Of a stretch of 64,000 nt of DNA, positions 41,399-52,900 are shown piece after piece. A program made the translations under genes and the position numbers. Origin of the DNA: Shinisaurus crocodilurus (lineage: Eukaryota; Chordata; Lepidosauria; Squamata; Shinisauridae); contig JAHFWL010000292.1 of NCBI GenBank assembly GCA_021292165.1, positions 80,879 through 144,878 on the forward strand, given 5' to 3'. Below the pieces are notes generated by a model that was not told where the DNA came from, made no database searches, and saw nothing but the letters and a program-made list of their open reading frames with translations. Positions within the stretch are counted from its first letter, which is position 1. The number at the start of each line of letters is the position of its first letter.

Positions 41399-41930
41399 GG
41401 GTCCCCAAGGTAGTGCCCGTGGGTGCTATGGGGTCCAGGGGGATCTCCAATGGTGCTGGAAAGCTCTTCGCTCCTTGTCCCCTTCAAAAATATTTATCGA
41501 AAAATTCTCCTTCCTGTTCCTGAACCTGCCACTGGTCAGCTGTTCAGCAATCAGGAAGAGAAAGCAAGGGAGAGGGGGAGAGGGGAGAGAAAGAGCGAGG
41601 CTGGAGGCAAGGAAGGGATGGGGAAGGAAGGGAAATAGCGAGGAAAGGGGAGAGAGAGAGAGAGAGAGAGAGAGAGTGAGAGAGAGAGCAAAGGGAAAAG
41701 GTCTAAGTGGGCGGATGAAGGTTGGGTGGGCCGGGAAGCAACTCTTTCCATTCCCTGCTCCCTCGCAGGCTCCAGCCTTGCTCCTCCTTCCCCTCCCTGG
41801 ACTAGCCAGTCCCCCATGGCAGCCATGATGTGACTAGCCACATCCTTCATAGGAGCCATTTTGTGGTGGCACCCACAGCAATTTCAGACACCCCCAAATG
41901 TGCCCACTGGTCCAAAAACATTGGGGACCC
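41399..41930. mobile_element. hAT-like DNA element with GGGTCCCCAA ends
   Basis: Inverted ends GGGTCCCCAA (41399-41408) and TTGGGGACCC (41921-41930). Internal phrases 'GTGCCCGTGGGTGCTATGGG' and 'TTTTGTGGTGGCACCCAC' are typical of a widespread amniote element. A purine-rich block with (GA)n occupies 41560-41700. No clear target duplication, so the superfamily is tentative. Confidence 0.6.
41649..41688 (+). repeat. (GA)n microsatellite
   Basis: GA dinucleotide run with one interruption, inside the DNA element. Confidence 0.95.
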
Positions 41931-42632
41931 GTGCAGTGAATGGAAGGAAAAGGGAGTGCACGATGCAGCAGCATGAAGGGGAAGGAGGTTGGGGTTGCAA
42001 TGCGTTACGGGAAAGGGGCGGGGGCGTGAGGCAGCAAAGGGGATGGGTGTGTGTGGGGTCAGCCTAGATGAGACGTCGCACATAATTAGCCACTGTGTCG
42101 ACAGCATTTCAAAGGTGAATAGCAGGCAGGGATGGCTTGATCCAGATTGGGATCCTGGTGGGGTGGCATTGGGGGCTTTGTCACTCTGCCCCCACTGCAG
42201 ACGTTATCTGGATCGCCCACCCACCCCCATGCCTGCATTTTCCCCAGTGTAAAGAACAGAGACGGTGCCCTGCTATGAAACGTGTTCAGGCCCCTCTCCC
42301 CTGCCTGGTTCCCAATCTGAATTCCCCCTCCCCCACCAGGCCTGTTATTTATTTCCTCCCAAGGGAGGAAGTCATGATTATGTCTTCTATGGGGCTTCGC
42401 AGGAACCACAAGCAGCTGTGGAGGGTGCGAGGACAGAATGGGATGAAGGTTGTAGAAGAAACAGGGCACACCCTGTGACAAATGCCATCTTCTGATATAG
42501 TGCCCCCTAGAGCAGCTGGTCAGTGTTAGGTTTTGGTATGGTGCGCAGAAACGGATGGAGTGCAAAAAGTCTCCTGATGTGACAGTCCCAAGGTGTCTAT
42601 GACTCAGAGTCTTGGGACAGTTTGAAGACAAC

Positions 42633-43031
42633 ATGTTATGTACAACAAGTTATATAAGTGTTGCACAATTGTTGAGTAATATCCTATGTATAGGTACAGG
42701 GTTTTCCTATAAAGGTAAAGGCAACACTGTTATGTTTTTGGACTTGGGACTAGACTTGACTTGAGACCTGACTTGGGATCTGACTTGATCACATCACTTC
42801 ACTGCACTTCACTTGTCATCTTCTTCACTGGACAACTTTGCCTCTGCAATGATGTAGTGAGACAGAGTCATCTCTTCTGTGTAAGAGATGCCTGCATTGC
42901 TTGTTTTCCCCATGTATATGGGCCTACAGTGAATAAACGCATAGCTCTACAAACTGCTTGCTCACTCCTCTTTCCGTCTGTGGTACTGAGAGTCATTGCT
43001 GGGCTAGCTTTGAACCCCAGTCGATCTTACA
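42633..43031 (+). repeat. Possible solo LTR
   Basis: Begins TGTTATGTAC and ends GATCTTACA (TG...CA). Toward the end it has 'GTGAATAAACGCATAGC' (AATAAA signal), followed by a T/C-rich stretch with 'TGCTTGCTCACTCCTCTTTC', like an R-U5 region. No target duplication and no internal domain, so tentative. Confidence 0.3.
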
Positions 43032-43065
43032 GTCAGTTGGTATCCTGCTGTATGATCAGTTTTGT

Positions 43066-43310
43066 ATGCATTTTTCTCCATATTTCTCCTAATATACACA
43101 TTTTGCAAGCAATTTTCTTAATATTTGGGAAGTTATTTTCACTCATATATGCATTCTATGTGCATATTCCCTTAATGCATGCATTTTTGTAAACATTTTT
43201 AAAATTATTATTGGAGAATTCCATTTCAAAATTCAGAGTCGCGTGAATTTTGAAAGATAACTGAGTTTCGGTACACATATTGGTTCAAAAGGGCGAAATT
43301 ACATAGGTAA
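43066..43310 (-). repeat. AT-rich dispersed repeat
   Basis: The minus strand shows 'GAACTTACCTATGTAATTTC', 'GAACCAATATGTGTACCG', then phrases like 'TGTATATTAGGAGAAAT'. The same order is found at 57036-57190 (+), and partly at 44045-44280 (+). Class unknown. Confidence 0.65.
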
Positions 43311-44044
43311 GTTCTCATTAAAATGTGAACTGAACAAACATCTTTCCCATCCCTTGTTCAGATGTGGCAATGTAAGATAAAAATGCTACAGCAGTGCCAC
43401 TTTCATGGGCAGACAAAAATTGCTACCTGTCTGATTTCACAACTGGACTGCTATCTGCCTCTCCCATCTAGGCACAGCAAAATATGATAGATTGGTTTCT
43501 GAAAGCTCTATAGGTCAGCCTCCTCTATCCATACATCATCACGTTTTATGTGAATAACAAAATAATGCAGGGTATGCCTGGGCTACTCTCTCGTGTAGCC
43601 ACAAATTGCTATCTGTCCAGACCTTACTCCAAGGAGACACACTGCCTTTCCAGTCCAAAGGAGCTCATTATGATGGCTGGGCTTCTAAAAGTCCCCCATA
43701 CCAGCATTCTGGACCTGTATCTCATCTCTTTCACTATTTCAGAGATAGGAAATGTTCCCTTATGTTCCCTTGTAAGAACATAAGAAGAGCCATCAAATTG
43801 CAGCAAAATTGAGATTTCAATACAAATTTGGAAGGAAGCCCCATGATGAGCCTAGAGATATTCTTGAAAGGCATTTTTGGACTGTTCAAGAAGCTTCCCT
43901 TCATCCCCAGACCCTCAACAATTGCTTCCTGGTGAAGGAAATCAAGTGTGGTTCGTTCCAGCGGGGACTCCTGGATTATGCATCTGAAGTTCAACTAGGG
44001 TTGGGAGAGGAATTCATTTGTTTCACATCTGAGTGCAAACTTAG
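43311..44044. other. Unassigned sequence with a minimal CR1 tail
   Basis: No gene. 'AAGAACATAAGAAGAGCC' at 43770-43787 is the extreme 3' end of the CR1 family (minus). Confidence 0.5.
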
Positions 44045-44280
44045 CTAATTCGCAGCTCCCAAACCAATATGCGAATGTACTCCAATACTCACATGTTTTC
44101 TGAATTTTGCCATGCAGTTCCCCAAGCAAACTATGCACACAAAAACGCATATATTTGTGAAAATCACATACCAAAAAAGCATTATATTAGGGGAAACTGC
44201 TTGCAACAATTGTGTTTCTTAGGCAAAGTTGCACACAAAAATGAGTATATTAGGAGAAATACACAAGAAAATGTATATGA
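44045..44280 (+). repeat. AT-rich dispersed repeat
   Basis: 'CCAATATGCGAATGTACTCC' followed by several imperfect copies of a phrase like 'TTGCACACAAAAATGAGTAT' / 'ATATTAGGRGAAA'. Same family as 43066-43310. Confidence 0.65.
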
Positions 44281-45243
44281 ATTTTCGCCTAGATTCTTTT
44301 TTTTACAAGCTGATGCAGAAATGGGTGCAAGAAATTTAAGACTGGAAAAATGAGAAGCTAAGAGTAACGGAAAGTTTCTGACATATGTGTCTATCCTTAT
44401 TTCAGACTCTGAGGTGAATTTAGCAATTTCAATATATTCATCACAATCCAATATATAGAGCCAGTCCAGACCTTTGGTCCAGTCTTTTTCAGACACCTAT
44501 ATGTGGAGGGATAAAAATAATATGCCCCATAAAATTGGGGAGGGTGTGAATTCCCCCAAAGCAGCAGGAGGTGTTCGCTTGCTTAGCTCAAGCATCATTT
44601 CCGTGATGCTCAAGCTCACTAAAATTCTCCAAACTTTATGCCAAAGCGTGGTTTGGTTCATTCCTGCTCATGTTTGTGACTTGCTCTTTTGGCGCATTCA
44701 AATTGGAAAAGTTGTGCATTTTGAAAAAGTTGTGTATATTTTTTTAAAATTTCCACTTTTTGATGAAGTTGTGCATTTTGAGAAAGTTGTGTATTTTTCA
44801 AGTACACATTTTGCGAATGTGAACACCAGTTCAGGAATTTGAAAACATTTCTGGAGAACATGCACTCCTGTTCATGTTTGCATTTGGGATTGTGAACAGG
44901 GCACTTTTGAGTGATTTGTGAACTGAACTGAAATTCTCATAGAGCCCTAGGTTTGCTTTAGTTTTAGTCATCGAAGTGGATGTGCTTTTAATATTTTATT
45001 TTAAAAACAGTCTCATGGCTAGTTGTACCGACCATGAGACTCTCTGCACCCTCTCCAACTCTGGTTCCTGGATGAGAATTCCATGGAAAGGACACCACAT
45101 TGTGGTGTTCCCACTGCATTCTGATCCAGGAAATGTGGGAAAGAGCCTCATGGTTAGTGTAATCAGCACAAAGCTGTTTTTAAAGTGCAAAAAAGGGAAA
45201 AGAAATAACTCCATCATTTAAAGGTAAGATGATTTAAAACTAA
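44281..45243. other. Unassigned sequence with short GAAAAAGTTGTG repeats
   Basis: Around 44705-44800 the phrase 'GTTGTGCATTTTGARAAAGT' is repeated three times. No gene. Confidence 0.5.
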
Positions 45244-45361
45244 GGGTGCAATCCTATGCATGATTAGACAGAAAAAAGTCCTACAATTCCCAGCATGGCT
45301 GCCTGGAGGGATGCTGGTAGTTTTAGGACTTTTTCTGTCTAAATATGCATAGGTTTGTGCC
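45244..45361. mobile_element. Diverged Harbinger-like palindromic MITE
   Basis: Ends 'GGGTGCAATCCTATGCATG' and 'ATGCATAGGTTTGTGCC' with interior 'CCTACAATTCCCAGCATG', the same family as 28621-28724. A TAA precedes it and TGA follows. Confidence 0.85.
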
Positions 45362-45437
45362 TGAAGAAAACTAAGATAAGCTAATCCCTCTGAAAACTTT
45401 GAGGAAATTCACCTGGCTCCCAGAAAGTAGCTGAAAT

Positions 45438-45464
45438 CACACACACACACACACACACACACAC
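45438..45464 (+). repeat. (CA)n microsatellite
   Basis: Thirteen uninterrupted CA units. Confidence 0.97.
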
Positions 45465-46119
45465 TGGTGAAGATGGAAGAGGTTTTTGGCACACCATTGT
45501 TTCCCAGTTTCCCCACCTCCACTTGAACAGTGGTGATGTCATACCTTGATTGGTCCCAAGTTTTGTAAAATGGCTAATAGAATCAGGTTTGGCTTTCATG
45601 ACAATGCAGCATTTTGAGACTGGGTTTATACATGTCTCTCCCCCAACTGTCTGTCACCAGGCAGCAGCCAATCCACCAGGATCCCAGAACTGTCTCCATC
45701 TCAGCTGGCCATTATCACTTTCAGAACTGGGGCCTGCCATTTCTTTTCTTCCTCCTCCCTCCCCACCCCTTTCCCTTTGTGCTCCCTTTTCCAGGGTAAG
45801 CCTGAAGGCTGGGACTGCCAGGTTGCTTTTTATTGATGTAAAGGCCACTCTGGAAGCCCTTTTGGGTTGAAGAGTGGGATGAACAGGCTTAAAGAAATAA
45901 ATAACTTGTCCTATAATCCCAGCCGGAGCATTCAGCAGAACCTTTGGCCAATTCTATTCAAGCATGTACTAAGAAACATCGTCCTTTGTATGAAGTGGCT
46001 GCACTGTAACTTTCAAATGGGAGGCTGAAAAATATATTGCGATGTTTAGAAAGTGTAAACAGCCTTCAGTATATGGATTCTGAAGAATTGTTGCCCTTAA
46101 AGTCTCTCATAGCCTTGCT
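45465..46119. other. Unassigned intergenic sequence
   Basis: No gene recognised. Confidence 0.45.
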
Positions 46120-46440
46120 AGACATGAAATCAAACCTGCAGGGGGCCCCGCCGAGCCCCCGCCTTGATTCTCCACGGGGCGCCCCCCCGACTCAATCTTT
46201 TGAGCGGTGCAGAGCATTTCTCCGTGCCGCTCGACCCACCCTCTCCGGTCCCGTCGCCACCAGAAATGATACCAGTGCCGGAAGTGACACAACGGGACCG
46301 GAGTGGGCCGCGCGGGCGGCTCGCCGCGGAGAGTCGAGCCACCCCGAAGACAAGGTAAGGCCTCGCGCGGGCGTGAGCGGGGCCGATCTCGGCCCCGTTC
46401 TGCCCGCACGAGGCTCGATGTTTCAAGCCTAAGCCTTGCT
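46120..46440 (+). other. CpG-rich islet with a splice-donor-like motif
   Basis: A sharply bounded GC- and CpG-rich segment in otherwise AT-rich DNA, containing 'GAAGACAAGGTAAGGCC' (consensus AAG|GTAAG donor) at about 46347. It could be an orphan promoter/first exon or the core of a GC-rich transposon. The frames on both strands are open because of composition and show no domain. Confidence 0.45.
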
Positions 46441-46489
46441 ACAGAGAAAGGAGAAAAGCAAAAAGGAAGGAGAGAGAATGATTTCGATG

Positions 46490-46575
46490 TTGATTTATTC
46501 AAGGTATTCATATACTGCTTTTCAGACTGAACTCACAAAGCAGTTTACATGAAATTATTAAAACAATAAAATCAA
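46490..46575 (-). repeat. L2-like 3' tail
   Basis: Plus strand reads 'TTGATTTATTCAAGGTATTC', 'ATATACTGCTTTTCAGACTG', 'AAAGCAGTTTACATGAAA', the usual complement of an L2/SINE 3' end. Confidence 0.55.
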
Positions 46576-46851
46576 TACAATTATGCAATCAAACAAAAAA
46601 AGACAAGTAATTATTTGTCTTGGAGAAGTTGATTCTGGTTCTCCTCTCCTCAGGGCAAGTTGGGAATCTGCATGCCAGTGTGCCACCCTCCAGTGGAACT
46701 TGGAGACTGGGGCAGGGCTACGGTGCCCATGAAATCCACACACAGAATCCCCACACTTGCTGACATTCACAGAGGACTCGACCCATCCACGGCCATTCTA
46801 TTCCAGGCAAAATTCTGTGGAGCACCTTTGATGCATTGCTCATAGAACAGG

Positions 46852-47440
46852 GGAATCATAGCATTCTAGAAGCGGAAGCGGCCATTGAGGTCATCGTGGA
46901 CAACCCCCTGCTCTGTGCAGGAATCCAGTCTCAAGCATCCCTGACAGATGGCTGACCAGACTCTGCCTGAAGACCTCCAGCGACAGAGAACCCACCACCT
47001 CAACAGGCAGTTGGTTCCCTTCTCTGACTGCTGTGATGGTTAGGTTCAGCCAAAATCTGCCTTCCTGGAACTTGGGCCCCTATCTTGTGACTTCGACGAC
47101 AGAGGGCACGTTGTGGCCTCTTCTCTGTTACAACCCCTTAGGTACTTGGAAAGCGCTAACATACCCCCTTGGTCTTCTCTTCTGGATGCTAAACATACCC
47201 CGTTCCATCCATCTTTCCTCATAGGACTAAGTTTCGAGCCTCTCAATTATCTTTGTTGCCCTTCTCCGAGCTCATTCCAATTTAGATGGATCCTTCCTCG
47301 AGCGTGGGGTTCAAACCAGGACACAGTATTCAAGGAGCGCTCTGACTAGGGCAGAGGACAGTGGAAACATCACTTCCCGTAATTTTGTAATTATGCTTCC
47401 ATTAATGCAACCTAAACTTGCATTTGCCTTCTTGGACAAA
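46852..47440 (-). pseudogene. Diverged CR1 LINE 3' end
   Basis: Colinear with the CR1 copies at 33766 and 55331: 'CCCCCTGCTCTGTGCAGGAA', 'CATCCCTGACAGATGGCTG', 'CCACCACCTCAACAGGCAGT'. Coding is fragmentary. It is more diverged than the other copies, so older. Confidence 0.8.
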
Positions 47441-49421
47441 GTGGGAGGCAAGGCTGGACCCTTGAGAGTGCACTAGACCCTTGAGAGTGCTGATGCAGGG
47501 CCTCTGAGGATGCTCCAGCATCAGCTTGCCTCTCACTTCAGGAGCTGCCCTAGATCTCCCTCCAGCCCTGGATGAGATGCCCAGGCAGTGTCAGCCATCC
47601 CAGTAGTTGCTCTCCCCTCCTGGATTCTGGAGCTCTAACCCCTTCTTCTCTGTGCCCCATTGATCTATCTCCTCAGGACATCATCTCTGTGTCTGGTGAG
47701 CCTGCAAGTGGGCAGGGAGCAGCCTTGGTGGTGGGTGATCCCCACACACCCACTGGGAACGAAACATACCCGAGTATTGAAAAAGGCTACCTCATGAGCC
47801 CTGCCACTTATTCAAATGTGACAGTTGGTTAACTCCACCCCTGTCAGATGTCCTACTCCATCCCTGGAAGTCCAACCTCTGGAGGTCCTGCCCAGGATGG
47901 AGGGATCACTCGTCATGCAACCGTGGACCCTTACGCTGAGGGTTTAGACTAGGGACACCGGAGGAAATCGAAATGGACTCAAATTAGTTCGAATTTCAAG
48001 AATCTGACCCACGGATTCTTCACCAGACTGTCTCTTCCAGACTGGTGCGGATTCCGTTGAGGACTGGTTCTTTTACCTTCCGTAATTTGACATAAATTTT
48101 GTCGTACGAAAATACGGAAAATAAAAGAAGAAACACCCACCAAAAATGCACATTTCCCCTATAGGCTAAATCATACAAATACATGTTAGTGTATGTTGGG
48201 GTGGTGGTGGGCATTTTGGGGGAATTTGTGAATTTGCGTACAAATGCATTTGCGCAAAATCCGATTCCGTCAATACGCGGACGATGCAACAAAAGCTGCC
48301 TGAACATCTGCAAAATGTAGACGGACTGGATTTTACAATGTCCGTACATCCCTAAGGTAGACCCTCGCCGTACATGTGTGGGACTGTAAGAGACTACACA
48401 GGGGTCATTTTCATTTCCAAAACCATGCTCAGAAGTCCCATCTCTGGAGGTCCTGCCCTGGATGGAGGGATCACCTGATGGGGTCATGTGACCCGTCCAC
48501 AAAATCATCATGCCACCATGAACCAATAGAGGTTTCAGACAACTGCTTTTCATGGGGGAACAAAGGACCCCACATCAAAACTAGTTTTCTCAGAAAAAGA
48601 AGGAAAAAAGGCAGTGCTGCTAAATATGATGAACCTAAAACAAACTCTCTACCAAGAAAAAGGAACCTGCTCTTTTCTTTCTCCCTAGACTTGTTTCTGT
48701 GTTGATTAGTGCCTAAGTATCTTCCACATCTCAAAGGGAGATCTGTGATACAAAGCCCACACCTTCTCCCTGTTCGGCCACAATGGCATGCTGAGTTTAT
48801 AGAGGGAGGTCACATGACCCCCTCACGTTTCCCCTCCATCCGGGGCAGGAGCTCTGGATCTGGGACTTCCAGGGATGGTGTTGAACATGAATCCTGTGTG
48901 GTCACTTCCATTCCCCCACATGTATGGCAGGGGTATAAACCGTCTTCATATGGGTCCATCTCATCTTGACGAGTCCCTAGAGGGCTCAAATGACCCCCAT
49001 CCGGTTGATGCCCTCATCCAGAAAGGGCGTCTAGAGGTGGGACTTACAGGGGATGGGGTGGGACTTCTGCTAGTGGCAGGGCTAAACCACCTGTCACATT
49101 TGAATAAGGGGCGGGGCTGAGAGTTAAATGTGAGGTAGCTTTTTTCAATACTCATTTGACCTTGGCTCTCCATCTCTCACAGCAGGCTCACCAAAGTCCG
49201 AGTCTAAGCACCTTTCCTTGTGCTTCACGGGGCTCCAGTCCAGGAGGGATGATGGAGAATGATGTTCCTAGGACTGGATAAAAAGAGGGTCTTTTGCTTT
49301 TCAATTCTTGCCCTGAAACGTTAGGCATGGGTAGGTCCTGACATGGTAGGAGGCTAATGGGAAGTGGTCTGCACACCATGTTCAGTGCCTGTTCTGGGCC
49401 TCACTAATCAACGCAAGGTTC
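47432..49421 (+). repeat. About 2-kb direct repeat, unit 1
   Basis: Segments 47432-48963 and 49290-49380 match unit 2 (49422 onward) at high identity, with indels: unit 2 gains about 70 bp near 49480-49560 and about 130 bp near 50820-50950. Unit 1 has about 320 bp (48964-49285) absent from unit 2. Both units carry the same internal MITE. Short frames such as 47572-47832 are conserved between units but carry no domain. It lies on the 3' side of the gypsy pol remnant, so it may derive from that element's LTR or 3' region. Confidence 0.9.
47949..48356. mobile_element. MITE with TAGGGA ends, copy in unit 1
   Basis: Ends 'CTAGGGACACCGGAGG' and 'TGTCCGTACATCCCTAAG' are degenerate inverted repeats. 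The AT-rich interior contains 'AAATTTTGTCGTACGAAAAT'. The second copy at 50008-50416 occupies the same relative position, so insertion preceded the duplication. Confidence 0.65.
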
Positions 49422-51290
49422 ACTTTGGATAAAGCGGGAGGCAAGGTTGGACCCTTGAGAGTGCACTGTATGCGATGCTGACTGGAAGGTTCTCCCCTGA
49501 GCAGCATTCTTTCCGGTGAGGGACCGCAGGCATTTAAGGCCTTCACACGGCTGGCAGGGCCTCTGAGGACGCTCCAGGATCAGCTTGCCTCTCACTTCAG
49601 GAGGTGCCCTAGATCTCCCTCCAGCTCTGGATGAGATGCCCAGGCAGTGTCAGCCATCCCAGTAGTTGCTCTCCCCTCCTGGATTCTGGAGCTTTAACCC
49701 CTTGTCCTCTGTGCCCCATTGATCTATCTCCTCAGGACATCATCTCTGTGTCCGGTGAGCCTGCAAGCGGGCAGGGAGCAGCCTTAGTGGTGGGTGATCC
49801 CCACACACCCACTGGGAACGAAACATGCCAGAGTATTGAAAAAGGCTACCTCACGAGCCCTGTCGCTTATTCAAATGTGACAGATGGTTAACTCCACCCC
49901 TGTCGGATGTCTGACTCCATCCCCGGAAGTCCAACCTCCGGAGGTCCTGCCCCAGATGGAGGGATCACTCGTCATGCAACCGTGGACCCATACGCTGAGG
50001 GTTTAGGCTAGGGATGCCGGAGGAAACCGAAATTGACTCAAATTAGTTCGAATTTCAAGAATCTGACCCACGGATTCTGCACCAGACTGTCTCTTCCAGA
50101 TTGGTGTGGATTCCGTTGAGGACTGTTTTTTTTTTACCTTCCATAATTTGACATAAATTTTGTCGTACAAAAATACGGAAAATAAAAGAAGAAACACCCA
50201 CCAAAAATGCACATTTCCCCTGTAGGCTAAATCATACAAATACATGTTAGTGTATGTTGGGGGTGGTGGTGGGCATTTTTGGGGAATTTGTGAATTTGCT
50301 CACGAATGCATTTGCGCAAAATCCAATTCTGTCAATGCACGGACGATGCAACAAAAGCTGCCTGAACATCTGCAAAATGTAGACGGAATGGATTTTACAA
50401 TGTCCGTACATCCCTAAGTTAGACCCTCGCCGTACATGTGTGGGACTGTAAGAGACTACACAGGGGTCATTTTCATTTCCAAAACCATGCTCAGAAGTCC
50501 CATCTCTGGAGGTCCTGCCCCGGATGGAGGGATCACCTGATGGGGTCATGTGACCCATCCACAAAATCATCATGCCACCATGAACCAATAGAGAGAGGTT
50601 TCAGACAACTGCTTTTCATGGGGGAACAAAGGACCCCACATCAAAACTAGTTTTCTCAGAAAAAGAAGGAAAAAAGGCAGTGCTGCTAAACTGCCTTTTT
50701 TATGATGAACCTAAAACAAACTGTCTATCAAGAAAAGGAACCTGCTCTTTTCGTTTCTGTGTTGATTAGTGCCTAAGTATCTTCCACATCTCAAAGGGAG
50801 ATCTGTGATACAAAGCCCACATTTAAAAAATGGGAAAGCCACCTTCATGTAATTTATTTCAGGTTTCGCAAGACCGCTCTGGGCCAATCCAGGAAGGATT
50901 GGAAATGACCCTGGTGGGGTGCTTTCTTTCCCCGTGTACAGCAGCTATCTAAAACCTCTTCCTGTTCGGCCACAATGGCATGCTGAGTTCATAGAGGGAG
51001 GTCACATGACCCCCTCACGTTTCCCCTCCATCCGGGGCAGGAGCTCTGGATCTGGGACTTCCAGGGATGGTGTTGAACATGAATCCTGTGTGGTCACTTC
51101 CATTCCCCCACATGTATGGCAGGGGTATAAACCGTCTTCATATGGGTCCATCTTGCATCTTTCAGGGCAAGAATCTTCAATTCTTGCCCTGAAACGTTAG
51201 GCATGGGTAGGTCCTGACACGGCAGGAGGCCTATGGGAAGCGGTCTGCACACCATGTTCAGTGCCTGTTCTGCAAGCAGGGTCCACGTTG
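49422..51290 (+). repeat. About 2-kb direct repeat, unit 2
   Basis: Second unit of the duplication. It extends through 51155 colinear with unit 1, then joins 'TTCAATTCTTGCCCTGAAAC', the sequence found at 49297 in unit 1. The related phrase around 'TCTGCACACCATGTTCAGTG' recurs at about 49370, 51246 and, diverged, 53028. Confidence 0.9.
50008..50416. mobile_element. MITE with TAGGGA ends, copy in unit 2
   Basis: Ends 'CTAGGGATGCCGGAGG' and 'TGTCCGTACATCCCTAAG'; otherwise nearly identical to 47949-48356. Confidence 0.65.
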
Positions 51291-52900
51291 GTCATGCTTG
51301 GAGGCAAGTCTGGGGGCAAGGCAGGCCCTTAGAGAGCACACTGCACGAAGTGTGGAAGGCCGGGAGAATTTTCAGGGAGCTTGGCAGGCGGAGATGGAAA
51401 GTCACAGGACTGATGGTGTGGGTCATGGGAAATTTATCCTCCAGCTTTTGACGGGGGTGTTCAGTTTTGAGATATTTTGTGGAGAGCCAAACGTTATCAT
51501 CTATTCGCAGGGCTTGGTCCAGGAGACCTTGTGGCCCGAATATACATCGAAGGTAGAGTTGTGCTCTCCCCTCTGCTGTAGAAGAGCCTGTGCAGGGTAC
51601 AAAATGAGCCATTTGGACAAAGGCATCAACTACCGCTGGGATGGCTGAGTATCATTGAGACAGAGGTAGCCAGGTAATAAAGTTCAGGGTGATGGTTTTC
51701 CATGGTCCATTTGGAGTCGGCAAAGGATGTAACAGGCCCTCTGGTTTCCCAGACTGACCCTTCACATGGGCACGCTTTTCACAGGAGGTAACATAACGTT
51801 GTGTGTCTTCCCTCATGCATGGGCACCAGAAATCCCTCATGCATGGACACAGAGACCACCGGTTTTTCTGCCGGTTGTATTCTTTAGCTGTTTGAAGGTG
51901 CTCAAGATTGCAATGATTGGTCTGAACTGCCACGAGGTACTGGCTCCCTGTCAAGGGTGCCAGGCTTCGAAGGCTATCTTGATAGCCGGTAGCCCCTTCT
52001 CCCAAATGGTACCATTGCATTCCCATGAGGTCAGGAAGGAAGATAGCTTGTAGCACTAGCAATCAGCCATTTTACAATTCCAAAAGGAAACAACAGTCAA
52101 TCTGTTAAATTCCATGTGGCAAAATAAATTCAAAGTCAAATAATGGTTAAAATGAAGCTATTACATCCAAAAAGTCTGATTTCACCTAGAAAGTAGAGTC
52201 CCATGCTAAGTGCCCAGCTTGTAAACAAAATAGATTATTTAGATCAAGTCTTTGATCCTGTTACTTTTGGATGCACTTTCAAGGCAAATCTAACACATTT
52301 TGCTTTTCTGAATGTGGTCTGTCTGCCCTAGTCAGAGAGCAAGTACATGAGCACATGGACAGGGAGGTTCTGTGTCCTGTCCTGGCCGATATCAAATAGC
52401 TCCAATGGCCACACTGGATGCATCTGACTCGACAATAACTGGTTTTCTCAGGTCAGGGTAAAGGATGACTGGAGTTGGGGTGAACTGCTTTTTTGGGGTG
52501 GTCAAAGGCAGCTTGAGCCTGAAGGGTCCACTTGGAGGCTATCTGGGCTCACAACAGGTCTGTCAATGGAGCTGCTATACTGGAAAACGGGAGATAAGGC
52601 TAATGGTGCGAGGTTGTGAAGCCTAGGAAGCCTAGCATCCATCACATCCTTTGGTGGAAACCAGTCAAGCACGGTCTGTATTTATTTAATTCTGTCCAAT
52701 GTAAAGTCTTCTAGGTGCAGAAGCTCCATGTAAACCTGAGATTGAGCCACAACACTGGGAAACATCCCTGGACATCCACCAACTTTTTGAGGGGACCATC
52801 TGGACATCTTCCCCAGTACGGTGCGGGGGCAGGTGCAACTGTTACAGTTTTGGTAGCCTTCAGTTGAGTTTAAAGTCTTAGATTTTCAGCCAAAAGTTGG
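51291..52900 (-). pseudogene. Ty3/gypsy pol remnant (RT-RNase H to integrase)
   Basis: Minus-strand pieces in gypsy order. RT/RNase H traces lie at 52400-52880 ('AAPLTDLL', 'AQAAFDH'). The end of RNase H is at 51900-52000 ('QTNHCNLEHLQTAKEYN'). The integrase zinc arm and core start follow ('YVTSCEKRAHVKGQSGKPEG', 'LHPLPTPNGPW', 51652-51800). More core and C-terminal sequence is at 51292-51612 ('MAHFVPC', 'DNVWLSTKYLKTEHPRQKL'). Many stops and frameshifts; a key core position reads 'LNFITWLP' instead of the usual catalytic Asp context. RT precedes integrase, which separates it from the copia element above. Confidence 0.85.

Noticed and set aside
41475..41859. Overlapping frames rich in Glu/Arg and Ser/Leu around 41.6 kb
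   Set aside because: They are translations of a (GA)n microsatellite and flanking purine-rich DNA.
42086..42634. 182-codon minus-strand frame
   Set aside because: No motif, overlapping plus-strand frames of similar length, and no gene-like context.
47572..49891. Conserved 86-codon frames at 47572-47832 and 49631-49891, considered as a duplicated gene
   Set aside because: Their similarity is explained by the 2-kb tandem duplication; differences do not favour synonymous sites in any obvious way and there is no domain.
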